Source of the DNA: Prochlorococcus sp. AG-402-G22
GTDB lineage: Bacteria; Cyanobacteriota; Cyanobacteriia; PCC-6307; Cyanobiaceae
Length of the DNA stretch: 64,000 nt
Assembly: GCA_003217035.1 (NCBI GenBank)
Contig: QCHV01000004.1
Coordinates: 1 to 64,000, forward strand
Reading direction: 5' to 3'
Shown here: positions 57,032-64,000 of the stretch, piece by piece
Position numbering within the stretch: the first letter of the stretch is position 1
Layout: every line of letters begins with the position of its first letter
Notes under the pieces: generated by a model
Seen by the model: only the letters and a program-made list of their open reading frames with translations
Told to the model about the DNA's origin: nothing
The model's database searches: none
Translations under genes and position numbers: made by a program

Positions 57032-57703
57032 TTATAAAGATTGATTATCAATTTCTTGCAAATTAGGCACATCAGTGTAATTCCTAATAAATAATGCGCG
57101 ATATATAGGTAAGCAATTATCAATTGCATATTGTTCTCTCTCAGTTGTTATCTTAAAGGGATTATTCTTTAGCCAATGTTCTGATGAATTGCAAGTTTTA
57201 TCAAAGCACCCGCTTAAATTAATAAGCTCAACAATCGGATCTATAACAGATAAAACATCACTTTGCACAAAGATCTTGGAACCTGGGACTAAATGAGCTG
57301 CCAAATCGATCATTAATGATGAATTGAATACTCTTCTTTTTTGATGACGTTTTTTAAACCAGGGATCTGGAAATTGTATTGAAACACTTTGCAATTGACC
57401 AGGTTTTAAATTACTCATCCAGCTTCTGAGACTAACATTTGCATTGCAAAATAAAAATCGCAGATTGTGTAAATCTAATTCTTGTCTTTCACGCTCTGCA
57501 TGATTTACCAACTTACTTCTTATATCAATTCCTAAAAAATTCCATTTTTTTTCAATCGAAGCAAGTTGGATCAAAAAGCGACCTCTTGCTGAACCTATAT
57601 CCAAATGAATTGGTAAGTCTGAATCAACAAAAAGCTTCTTAGGTTCTGGAAGCTCTAGTTGAACTTGAAAGAAACGGCTAAGAGGGTTTACATGTTGGCG
57701 CAC
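57032..57703 (-). CDS. trmB: tRNA (guanine-N7-)-methyltransferase
   Basis: Forms m7G at position 46 of tRNA variable loops using S-adenosylmethionine. Motifs are the SAM-binding HLDIGSARGRFLIQLA near residue 34 and IQFPDPWFKKRHQKRR near 110-125, the TrmB hallmark. The end of the domain carries TEREQYAIDN. The 223-residue length is normal and the start is a GTG. It is convergent with glmM and divergent from the DUF3177 gene. Confidence 0.93.
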   Translation of the reverse strand: MRQHVNPLSRFFQVQLELPEPKKLFVDSDLPIHLDIGSARGRFLIQLASIEKKWNFLGIDIRSKLVNHAERERQELDLHNLRFLFCNANVSLRSWMSNLKPGQLQSVSIQFPDPWFKKRHQKRRVFNSSLMIDLAAHLVPGSKIFVQSDVLSVIDPIVELINLSGCFDKTCNSSEHWLKNNPFKITTEREQYAIDNCLPIYRALFIRNYTDVPNLQEIDNQSL

Positions 57704-57788
57704 TCTATAGAAAGAATTAACTACTTCTTTATTCAGCTTAAAAGATAATTAGCAGGATGTTGTACTGAAAAGGATTTAAGATTGCAAA

Positions 57789-58400
57789 ATGACTGATATC
57801 TCCTTTCACACTCTTGTTTGGCTCACCTATAGACTTGGAGCCTTCTTTGCATTTGGACTTCCATTAACGCTGTTTACCTGGGCAATAATAAAAAAGGAAC
57901 AGTCAATAATGAGGTTGTTTTCAATTTACTGGAAGATTGCAAGCTTAATACCTATTAGCATATTGCTTCTTATAGGAGATAGACCTCTAGGTTATTTAAC
58001 ATCTTTTATATCGCCAATACTATTAACAATTTGCATCTGGTTTTGGGTTGATTTAAATGAAGAGTTGGCAGATCTTCCATTGATTAAGCCATTGCCATTG
58101 TTAGTTAAGATATGGAGATGGATAATCAGCTTATATTCAATCCTCTTTACAACTCTAACCTTCATCAGTATTCCATGTCTGAACTTAATAGATGGTAAAT
58201 ATTGCAATTCATGGAAAGAAGCTCCACAAAACTTTCATCACTTTTCAAGTAATTTATTTAAATTCCTTTTTGGGGCAAATTGGACAGAATCAGTTGCTGC
58301 ATTTATAGGTTATATAGCTTTGCTAGTATATGTAGTAGGGCTACTTCAATGGTTATTAGTACGCTTTCCTAAGCAAGGCAGAATGGCTGGGGGATTCTAA
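57789..58400 (+). CDS. DUF3177-family membrane protein
   Basis: A 203-residue integral membrane protein with about five hydrophobic helices. It matches the cyanobacterial DUF3177 family as I recall it. Features are LVWLTYRLGAFFAFGLPLTLFTWA at the start, a polar loop holding a Cys pair (CLNLIDGKYC) near 155 and the C-terminal helix ending RFPKQGRMAGGF. The function is unknown. It is convergent with ileS and has no operon partner. Confidence 0.83.
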   Translation: MTDISFHTLVWLTYRLGAFFAFGLPLTLFTWAIIKKEQSIMRLFSIYWKIASLIPISILLLIGDRPLGYLTSFISPILLTICIWFWVDLNEELADLPLIKPLPLLVKIWRWIISLYSILFTTLTFISIPCLNLIDGKYCNSWKEAPQNFHHFSSNLFKFLFGANWTESVAAFIGYIALLVYVVGLLQWLLVRFPKQGRMAGGF

Positions 58401-58468
58401 TGAACTATATATTATTTTATAAAAATATCTTAATCCTAATATGAATTAACGCCTTGAAAATAATTGAA

Positions 58469-61378
58469 TTATATTCTTTCAAGTATACCAATGCATCTTC
58501 CACATAAACTTAAATGCTGTTTAGAGGTTCCAATATCTCTTTCATAGTGCCAACAACGCTCACATTTTTGACCTTTTGCGTTAGATATTTCAATTGTACC
58601 TAATTCAAAATCATTACTTATTAGGACTTCAGCCCAAGGTTCCCCTCCTAATTGAAATTCTGATACTAGAAGCCAGTCCCTTATGTTATCAACTTCTAAA
58701 TCACCATTCTTATTAATAAATTCTATTGCTTTTAATATAGAGCTATTATTTGTTTCAAACCGTAGACTTGCCTCAAGTGATGAGCCAAGCTGCTGATTTG
58801 TTCTGCAATCTTCGAGAGCACGATTAACTGAAGTTCTAAGTTCTCTAATTAAAGCTATATGTTGAGATAAAGAATCATCTTTCCATTCAATCTGAACTTT
58901 AGGCCATTTTCTTTGAAAAACAGATTTCTCATCTAATTTATAAGGTATATTCTGCCATATATCTTCAGCCATATGACATAAAACTGGAGCAATTAATCCA
59001 GCCAGACTTTCTACAATTAAAGACATAACAGTCTGACATGTTCTGCGCCTTTTATCATTTGGGGCACTTACATAAAGTCTATCTTTTGCTATATCTAAGT
59101 AAAAATTAGATAGATCTACAACGCAAAAACTCTGCAATATTTGAAAAAATCTTGAGAACTCGTAATTTTGAAATGATAGTGTAATTTCATCAATTATTTC
59201 AGCAGTTCTGTGAAGCATCCATTTATCCAGGATAGGTAATTCTGCTATTTGAACTGAATGCTTAACTGGATCGAAATCATGTAAATTTCCTAAAAGGTAT
59301 CTAGAAGTATTTCTTACTTTTCTATAAACATCAGCGAGTTGTTTTAGAATATTAGAGCCTATAGGCACATCAACAGAATAATCTACAGAACTGACCCAAA
59401 GCCTAAGTACATCAGCTCCATAAGGCGGGTTATTCTTTTTATTTGCCCCTCCTTCAATAACTATTAGCGGATCAACAATATTCCCAAGTGATTTGCTCAT
59501 TTTTCTACCACTCTCATCCAACGCAAAGCCATGAGTTAAAACACGGCGGAAAGGTGCTTTCCCATTAACAGCAACAGATGTAAGCAATGAAGACTGAAAC
59601 CACCCGCGATGCTGATCAGACCCTTCTAAATAGAGATCTGCTGGATAGTTAAGACCTTCTCTTTGTGAGCTAACTGCAGACCAACTAGAACCAGAATCAA
59701 ACCAAACATCCATAGTATCCAAACCTTTTTGCCATTTTCCAGCTTCTAAAGCGTGAGAAGGAGGTAATAAGTCTTTCTCATCTAATTCCCACCAAATATC
59801 TGCTCCATGTTTTGCAAAAAGATTTTTTATGTGCTCAATAGTCTCCTTATTTAAAAGAACTTTATTGCCATCTTTTTGATAAAAAACTGGTATCGGAACA
59901 CCCCAAGTTCTTTGTCGGGAAATACACCAATCTCCTCTCTCAGAGACCATTGAATAGATTCTATTGCGTCCATTCTTAGGCAACCATTCGACATTATCTA
60001 TAGACTTTAATGCTTCAGATCTAAAGCCTTCAACAGAAGCAAACCACTGTTCCGTAGCTCTAAAAATAGTAGGTTTCTTAGTTCTCCAATCATATGGATA
60101 TTTATGAGCATAAGGAAACTCCTTCAACAATGCACCAGAAGCACTTAAAGAATTGATGATTTCTTTATTGGCTTCTTTTAAAACATTAAGGCCTTTAAAC
60201 CTACCTGCCTCTGAAGTGAAAATGCCTTTCTCATCTACTGGGCAAAAAACCTCTAAATTATTCTCAAGTCCTGTTTTGAAATCATCAATTCCATGACCAG
60301 GAGCTGTATGAACAAGACCTGTCCCGGATTGAGTTGTTATATAGTTACCCCCAATAACAACTGGACTAACCCTTTCAAAAAGAGGATTCTTATAAAGAAT
60401 TCCCTTCAGCAAGTCTCCTTTAACAGAAGCTAAATTTATTAATTCAATTCCAATATTTGCAGAAACTTCTTCTAATAATTCAGAAGCTACTATAAGAATT
60501 TGATTGTTTAATTGATCTTTAGCAAAGGAATAATCTAACTTTGAATTCACCGAAACAGCTGAATTGGCAGGTAGCGTCCATGGTGTAGTTGTCCAAATAG
60601 CAACTTTTAAAAATTGGATTAACTTATTCTTTTCAAGTGGGATTTCTAATTCTTGCTCTCTAAGTCTCTCATGCAAAACCTTTGGGATAGAAGTGATAGG
60701 GAACGAGACATAGACACTAGGGCTGATATGACCTTCAGGATATTCTAATTCCGCCTCTGCCAATGCTGTTCTGGAGCTAGGGCTCCAATGGACTGGTTTC
60801 AGTCCCCTATAGATATATCCCTTAAGTGCCATTTCCCCGAAAAGTTCAATTTGAGAAGATTCATATTCTTTTTGAAGAGTTAGATACGAGTTAGCCCAGT
60901 CTGCCCATACTCCCCAACGCTTAAAGCCATTCATTTGATTTTCAATCTGCTTCCTTGCATAAGCAGCAGCCTTCTTTCTTAATTTGATGGGAGTTAATTC
61001 TTTTCTCTGTGATTGAGAAATTGTTTGCAAAACCTTTAATTCAATTGGCAGACCATGACAATCCCATCCAGGAATAAAACGAACCTTCCTTCCTTGCATA
61101 ATTTGAAATTTATTGATTATGTCTTTAAGTACTTTGTTAAGTGCATGGCCCATATGAAGGGCGCCATTCGCATATGGAGGACCATCATGCAAAGTAAATG
61201 AAGGCCCTTTGTTTGTTGCCCCCAAATCAAAATCAACCCCTTCATCAGACCAGAACCTCTGTATCTCAGGCTCCCTAATGGTTGCATTGGCTCGCATGCC
61301 AAAGCTTGTCTTCAAAAGGTTGAGAGATTCTTTGTAAGAAGGACGTTTGTCTTCGTCCTGATGCATCTCCTTGGTCAC
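58469..61378 (-). CDS. ileS: Isoleucyl-tRNA synthetase
   Basis: Charges tRNA-Ile. The 969-residue class I enzyme shows the HIGH-type motif [21 protein letters not shown] near residue 68 and the Rossmann motif WDCHGLPIE. The editing domain ([12 protein letters not shown]) and KMSKS near 625 in [17 protein letters not shown] follow. A C-terminal zinc finger is visible in [12 protein letters not shown] with CGRCIG. Length is normal. The start may be GTG 61378 or ATG 61366. It is followed upstream by an unknown membrane-protein gene. Confidence 0.97.
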   Translation of the reverse strand: MTKEMHQDEDKRPSYKESLNLLKTSFGMRANATIREPEIQRFWSDEGVDFDLGATNKGPSFTLHDGPPYANGALHMGHALNKVLKDIINKFQIMQGRKVRFIPGWDCHGLPIELKVLQTISQSQRKELTPIKLRKKAAAYARKQIENQMNGFKRWGVWADWANSYLTLQKEYESSQIELFGEMALKGYIYRGLKPVHWSPSSRTALAEAELEYPEGHISPSVYVSFPITSIPKVLHERLREQELEIPLEKNKLIQFLKVAIWTTTPWTLPANSAVSVNSKLDYSFAKDQLNNQILIVASELLEEVSANIGIELINLASVKGDLLKGILYKNPLFERVSPVVIGGNYITTQSGTGLVHTAPGHGIDDFKTGLENNLEVFCPVDEKGIFTSEAGRFKGLNVLKEANKEIINSLSASGALLKEFPYAHKYPYDWRTKKPTIFRATEQWFASVEGFRSEALKSIDNVEWLPKNGRNRIYSMVSERGDWCISRQRTWGVPIPVFYQKDGNKVLLNKETIEHIKNLFAKHGADIWWELDEKDLLPPSHALEAGKWQKGLDTMDVWFDSGSSWSAVSSQREGLNYPADLYLEGSDQHRGWFQSSLLTSVAVNGKAPFRRVLTHGFALDESGRKMSKSLGNIVDPLIVIEGGANKKNNPPYGADVLRLWVSSVDYSVDVPIGSNILKQLADVYRKVRNTSRYLLGNLHDFDPVKHSVQIAELPILDKWMLHRTAEIIDEITLSFQNYEFSRFFQILQSFCVVDLSNFYLDIAKDRLYVSAPNDKRRRTCQTVMSLIVESLAGLIAPVLCHMAEDIWQNIPYKLDEKSVFQRKWPKVQIEWKDDSLSQHIALIRELRTSVNRALEDCRTNQQLGSSLEASLRFETNNSSILKAIEFINKNGDLEVDNIRDWLLVSEFQLGGEPWAEVLISNDFELGTIEISNAKGQKCERCWHYERDIGTSKQHLSLCGRCIGILERI

Positions 61379-61400
61379 GTGAAAACTTAACTAGAGAAGA

Positions 61401-61952
61401 TTATGAATCGTCAGAAGACATATTTTCCTGTTTTGTTGATGAAATCTGATCTTCATTTGAAGATACCTTCATCTTTTGAGACTCATTCTTGGAAATTTGA
61501 ATTGATTGCTTTTCTTGGTTTTGATCTGAAAAGTCTGGTCTGACCCATTTTTTAGCTGGTAAGTTTTGTTGTTTACTAAAACTAAAAAGCTTGATTGCCT
61601 CTAATGGGACTGACAGCATGGTTCTAACAACAAAAAATAATTGTTTAAAACTTGTTTTCCATTTATTGAAAGATCGCAAGCCTAACTTTTCATCCGAGCT
61701 CAATTGGTTCCATCTTTGATTAAAAACCTCCCAGAATAACCTTGTCATAATTAACGTTTGACAAAAAACAAAAGCAATTATCGAACTACCTAAACCATCA
61801 CTCCCTGTGATGAGAATTAATCCAGAAATAATGATTAAAGCCCCCCATATCGAGTCTCGTGCTCGGCTCAATTCAGTGACTAACAAGGGCAAGATTAAAA
61901 GAGAAAAGCCTCCTATAAGAAACAGATCTCCAATAAGAACAGCCAAAATCAT
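61401..61952 (-). CDS. Unknown membrane protein, possibly Ycf66-like
   Basis: No clear family is recognised. The product has about three hydrophobic segments near the N-terminus (MILAVLIGDLFLIGGFSLLILPLLV, SIWGALIIISGLILITGS and GSSIIAFVFCQTLIMTRLFWEVF), then a polar, Lys/Ser/Gln-rich tail with low complexity. The layout faintly resembles Ycf66-type proteins, but this is weak. The frame reaches a GTG at 62009 inside tRNA-Leu; I use the ATG at 61952 instead. It is 22 bases upstream of ileS on the same strand. Confidence 0.65.
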   Translation of the reverse strand: MILAVLIGDLFLIGGFSLLILPLLVTELSRARDSIWGALIIISGLILITGSDGLGSSIIAFVFCQTLIMTRLFWEVFNQRWNQLSSDEKLGLRSFNKWKTSFKQLFFVVRTMLSVPLEAIKLFSFSKQQNLPAKKWVRPDFSDQNQEKQSIQISKNESQKMKVSSNEDQISSTKQENMSSDDS

Positions 61953-62003
61953 TTTCAAAAATGACCATATCTTTATAGTAGTTTGTCTAAAGTTGGCAAA
62001 TAC

Positions 62004-62085
62004 GCCCACCTGGCGGAATTGGTAGACGCGCTGGTTTTAGGTACCAGTGACTTCGGTCGTGGGAGTTCAAGTCTCCCGGTGGGCA
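62004..62085 (+). tRNA. tRNA-Leu (UAG anticodon)
   Basis: A complete 82-base type II tRNA. The acceptor stem is GCCCACC/GGTGGGC. The anticodon stem CTGGT/ACCAG carries loop TTTAGGT, giving anticodon TAG. The long variable arm (TGACTTCGGTCGTG) is typical of Leu, the T stem is GGGAG/CTCCC with loop TTCAAGT, and the discriminator base is A. CCA is not encoded. It lies between the divergent membrane-protein gene and crtR. Confidence 0.97.
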
Positions 62086-62223
62086 CTAAAAAACAAAATA
62101 TTAGATAAACTTCTTCTATGCAAAGTGAGTTTATTTAGAGCACTAGAGACTACCCTGGCTCTAAAATGAAAGCTTATTTTTTGTAATGATTTTTTGGTCT
62201 AGAACCTAATTTAAAAAAAATCG

Positions 62224-63261
62224 ATGTCTCAGGTAATAGATACTTCGACAACCAAAGAAGTATCAGACAAGTCTTATTCTTCTGCTTTTTGGCAAAAGGC
62301 AATTCAGGGTTATCTGGACCCCCCAGGAATACTGAACCCAACATTAGGCTTGTTTCTTGGTGGATATGGGATTGCTTCTTTAACCATTTGGCAATGGTAC
62401 AAAGGGGACTGGCCATTGCCCGTATTGGTTGCACTGGCATTCCTCGCATTGCATATGGAAGGAACAGTTATTCATGATGCATGCCACAAAGCTGCCCATC
62501 CAAATAAATGGATAAACCAAATTATGGGTCATGGTGCCGCAATATTATTAGGTTTTAGCTTCCCAGTTTTCACAAGAGTCCATCTTCAACACCATTCACA
62601 CGTGAATGATCCAAAGAATGATCCTGACCATATTGTGAGCACTTTTGGTCCTGTCTGGCTAATTGCACCAAGGTTTTTTTATCACGAATACTTTTTCTTT
62701 CAAAGAAAGCTCTGGCGAAAATATGAGCTAATGCAATGGGGGATTGAAAGAGGAATATTTATTTCAATAGTCATCGCAGGGATAAAATTTAATTTTATGA
62801 ATGTTATTTATAATTTATGGTTTGGCCCTGCGCTAATGGTAGGAGTCACTTTAGGAATATTTTTTGATTATCTTCCTCACAGACCTTTTCTTGCTAGAAA
62901 TAAATGGAAAAATGCAAGAGTATATCCAAGTAGAATAATGAATATATTAATAATGGGACAGAATTATCATCTTATACATCATTTATGGCCATCAATACCA
63001 TGGTTTGAATACAAGCCAGCATATGAAAAGACCAAACCTTTGTTGGACTTCAAGGGGTCTCCACAAAGAATAGGGATATTTGAAACAAAGTCAGATGGTT
63101 TTAATTTTCTATATGATGTTTTATTAGGTATTAGAAGTCATAAAAAAAATAGAAGCAAGATGAGACCTATTGCTAAGTTAATGCCTAGTTATAGATGGAA
63201 AAAGAACTGGATAAGTCTAATCCAAAGAACTGCAGTTATACCTCATAAAAATATAAACTAG
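62224..63261 (+). CDS. crtR: Beta-carotene hydroxylase (CrtR type)
   Basis: A 345-residue di-iron membrane hydroxylase of the fatty-acid-desaturase superfamily that makes zeaxanthin, a major Prochlorococcus carotenoid. The three histidine boxes are HDACHKAAH near residue 80, HLQHHSH near 121 and NYHLIHHLWP near 246. Hydrophobic segments separate them. The desaturase-like family also contains other enzymes, but the His-box pattern and length fit CrtR. It directly abuts convergent gatC, with the stops adjacent. Confidence 0.9.
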   Translation: MSQVIDTSTTKEVSDKSYSSAFWQKAIQGYLDPPGILNPTLGLFLGGYGIASLTIWQWYKGDWPLPVLVALAFLALHMEGTVIHDACHKAAHPNKWINQIMGHGAAILLGFSFPVFTRVHLQHHSHVNDPKNDPDHIVSTFGPVWLIAPRFFYHEYFFFQRKLWRKYELMQWGIERGIFISIVIAGIKFNFMNVIYNLWFGPALMVGVTLGIFFDYLPHRPFLARNKWKNARVYPSRIMNILIMGQNYHLIHHLWPSIPWFEYKPAYEKTKPLLDFKGSPQRIGIFETKSDGFNFLYDVLLGIRSHKKNRSKMRPIAKLMPSYRWKKNWISLIQRTAVIPHKNIN

Positions 63262-63555
63262 TTATTCTGAAAGTATCTTAGGGACTCTGAAGAAATCACC
63301 TTCTCGGTTAGGAGCTAAATCAATTAGCTCCTCTCTAACTTCTGTAAATTTGACAACATCTTCTCTTAATACATTAGTTACTTCTACGGCCCTTGTTGTA
63401 GGTTCTACATTTGTTGTATCTACCTTCTCTAACTGGGCAACATATCCCAATATTTCTTCTAATTGAATTGTATAAGTTTCAATTAAATCTTCTGGCAAAT
63501 CTAGCCGGGCTAGTTTTGCAACCTTGCGTACATCTTCAGAATTAATTTTAGTCAT
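63262..63555 (-). CDS. gatC: Glutamyl-tRNA(Gln) amidotransferase subunit C
   Basis: A 97-residue subunit of the GatCAB complex that amidates Glu-tRNA(Gln), needed because GlnRS is absent in cyanobacteria. The family pattern [17 protein letters not shown] near residue 10 is clear, followed by [13 protein letters not shown]-type sequence, LREDVV and the closing [12 protein letters not shown]. It overlaps the start of the upstream creatininase-family gene's stop by 4 bases on the same strand. Confidence 0.94.
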   Translation of the reverse strand: MTKINSEDVRKVAKLARLDLPEDLIETYTIQLEEILGYVAQLEKVDTTNVEPTTRAVEVTNVLREDVVKFTEVREELIDLAPNREGDFFRVPKILSE

Positions 63556-64000
63556 TGCTCTTTAAGAAAATTGCACAATTCTTCCTTTAAAGCCATAGAA
63601 GCTTTTTCCAGAAAGACTTCTCCATGATTTGGATTGGCCAAAAAAGGATCGGATCCCATTCTGCCATCAGGATATCTTCTTCGGAAGTCCTCATGATCAT
63701 ATATTGGTCCAGATGGAGCCGGCTTGGGCAACTTGCATAGTTTTTTTTGTAAACTTGGCTCTAAATACAAAGTTAATGAAATTTCACTTGGAGTTGCATG
63801 TTGACCTTCAAACTCACCATATAACTGTTTTGCTTCTCGAAATACATCTGGAACAAGAAACCAACTAACAATCTTACATCTAAAGCGAGTACTCACAGGT
63901 AGGCTCAAACTTTCAACGCTTTTATATACTTTTGAAAAAGCAGATTTCACAGTTGCAATATTACCCCCATGGCCATTAATTAAAAAGATGCGTTCAAATC
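63552..64000 (-). CDS. Creatininase-family amidohydrolase, C-terminal part (5' end outside window)
   Basis: The frame is open to the right edge, so the gene is cut. The visible ~149 residues include the creatininase hallmark [11 protein letters not shown] just upstream of the GTG at 63950, so that GTG is internal. Further on are [13 protein letters not shown], with metal-ligand type His and Glu, and [16 protein letters not shown]. The family includes creatinine and formylaminopyrimidine amidohydrolases; substrate here is unknown. It overlaps gatC by 4 bases. Confidence 0.88.
   Translation of the reverse strand, partial: FERIFLINGHGGNIATVKSAFSKVYKSVESLSLPVSTRFRCKIVSWFLVPDVFREAKQLYGEFEGQHATPSEISLTLYLEPSLQKKLCKLPKPAPSGPIYDHEDFRRRYPDGRMGSDPFLANPNHGEVFLEKASMALKEELCNFLKEQ

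Noticed and set aside
1-64000. Mobile elements, CRISPR arrays, toxin-antitoxin or restriction systems, prophage genes
   Set aside because: No transposase, integrase, recombinase, repeat-spacer pattern, methylase or phage structural gene was seen; the region is continuous house-keeping and photosynthesis genes.

Overview
The window is chromosomal DNA of a marine picocyanobacterium, most likely a low-light-adapted Prochlorococcus. The basis is AT-rich coding sequence, very short spacers, frequent TTG/GTG starts, and gene content: photosystem II subunits, NDH-1 subunits, ChlD, CrtR, NtcA, an Amt transporter, and several cyanobacteria-only families (DUF3084, DUF3146, DUF3177, DUF3181). The clade is my inference; the cyanobacterial assignment is secure. 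About 76 protein genes and three tRNAs are supported. No insertion sequence, prophage, CRISPR array, integrase or compositional island was seen, so this reads as ordinary core genome.

Layout. 1-5.1 kb: end of a UvrD/PcrA helicase, a CCA-adding enzyme, an oxidoreductase-SelD fusion and MTA phosphorylase. 5.1-7.4 kb: a minus-strand photosystem II block (psbE-psbF-psbL-psbJ, preceded by rubA and ycf48), divergent from ndhC-ndhK-ndhJ (7.5-9.1 kb). 9.1-15.7 kb: YvcK-like protein, an ABC ATPase plus MCE protein, chlD, folK and a Nudix hydrolase. 15.7-25.8 kb: a PLP sugar aminotransferase, thioredoxin-fold protein, fabI, hisB, carotenoid oxygenase, rdgB, a phosphohexomutase, a TM0106-type nuclease, ygfZ and pyrE. 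25.8-32.4 kb: tRNA(CAU), a CNNM/CBS membrane protein, a Gfo/Idh/MocA oxidoreductase, psbK, tgt, cobS, a histidine kinase and a small unknown protein behind a 358-base non-coding stretch.

32.4-41.6 kb: esterase, purH, DoxX protein, ispH, amt with a consensus NtcA site, sfsA, murJ and three small conserved proteins. 41.7-48.7 kb: tRNA-Arg, glyA-cinA-leuC-leuD and an LptD-like outer-membrane protein. 48.8-52.9 kb: psbI and psbN on the minus strand; psbH, tatA, pth and a DUF3146 gene on the plus strand; then an RNase-H-fold protein, DUF3084 and ntcA. 53.1-64 kb: a BtuR-like protein, dcd, thyX, txlA, glmM, trmB, DUF3177, ileS, an unknown membrane protein, tRNA-Leu, crtR, gatC and a creatininase-family gene cut by the window edge.

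The genes fall into functional themes rather than one system. Photosynthesis: eight small PSII subunits, two PSII assembly factors, three NDH-1 subunits, chlD and crtR. Nitrogen control: the regulator ntcA and its probable target amt. Nucleotide and tRNA upkeep: purH, pyrE, dcd, thyX, rdgB, cca, tgt, trmB, pth and ileS. Envelope: murJ, glmM, LptD-like, MCE transport and tatA.

Five photosystem genes (psbL, psbF, psbK, psbI, psbN) are very short and easily missed; they were read directly from the sequence. I did not find a convincing new multi-gene system. The observations most worth checking are the SelD fusion, the BtuR-like protein without its P-loop, the non-standard cobS start, the structured spacer at 31.6-32.0 kb and the unknown small proteins.
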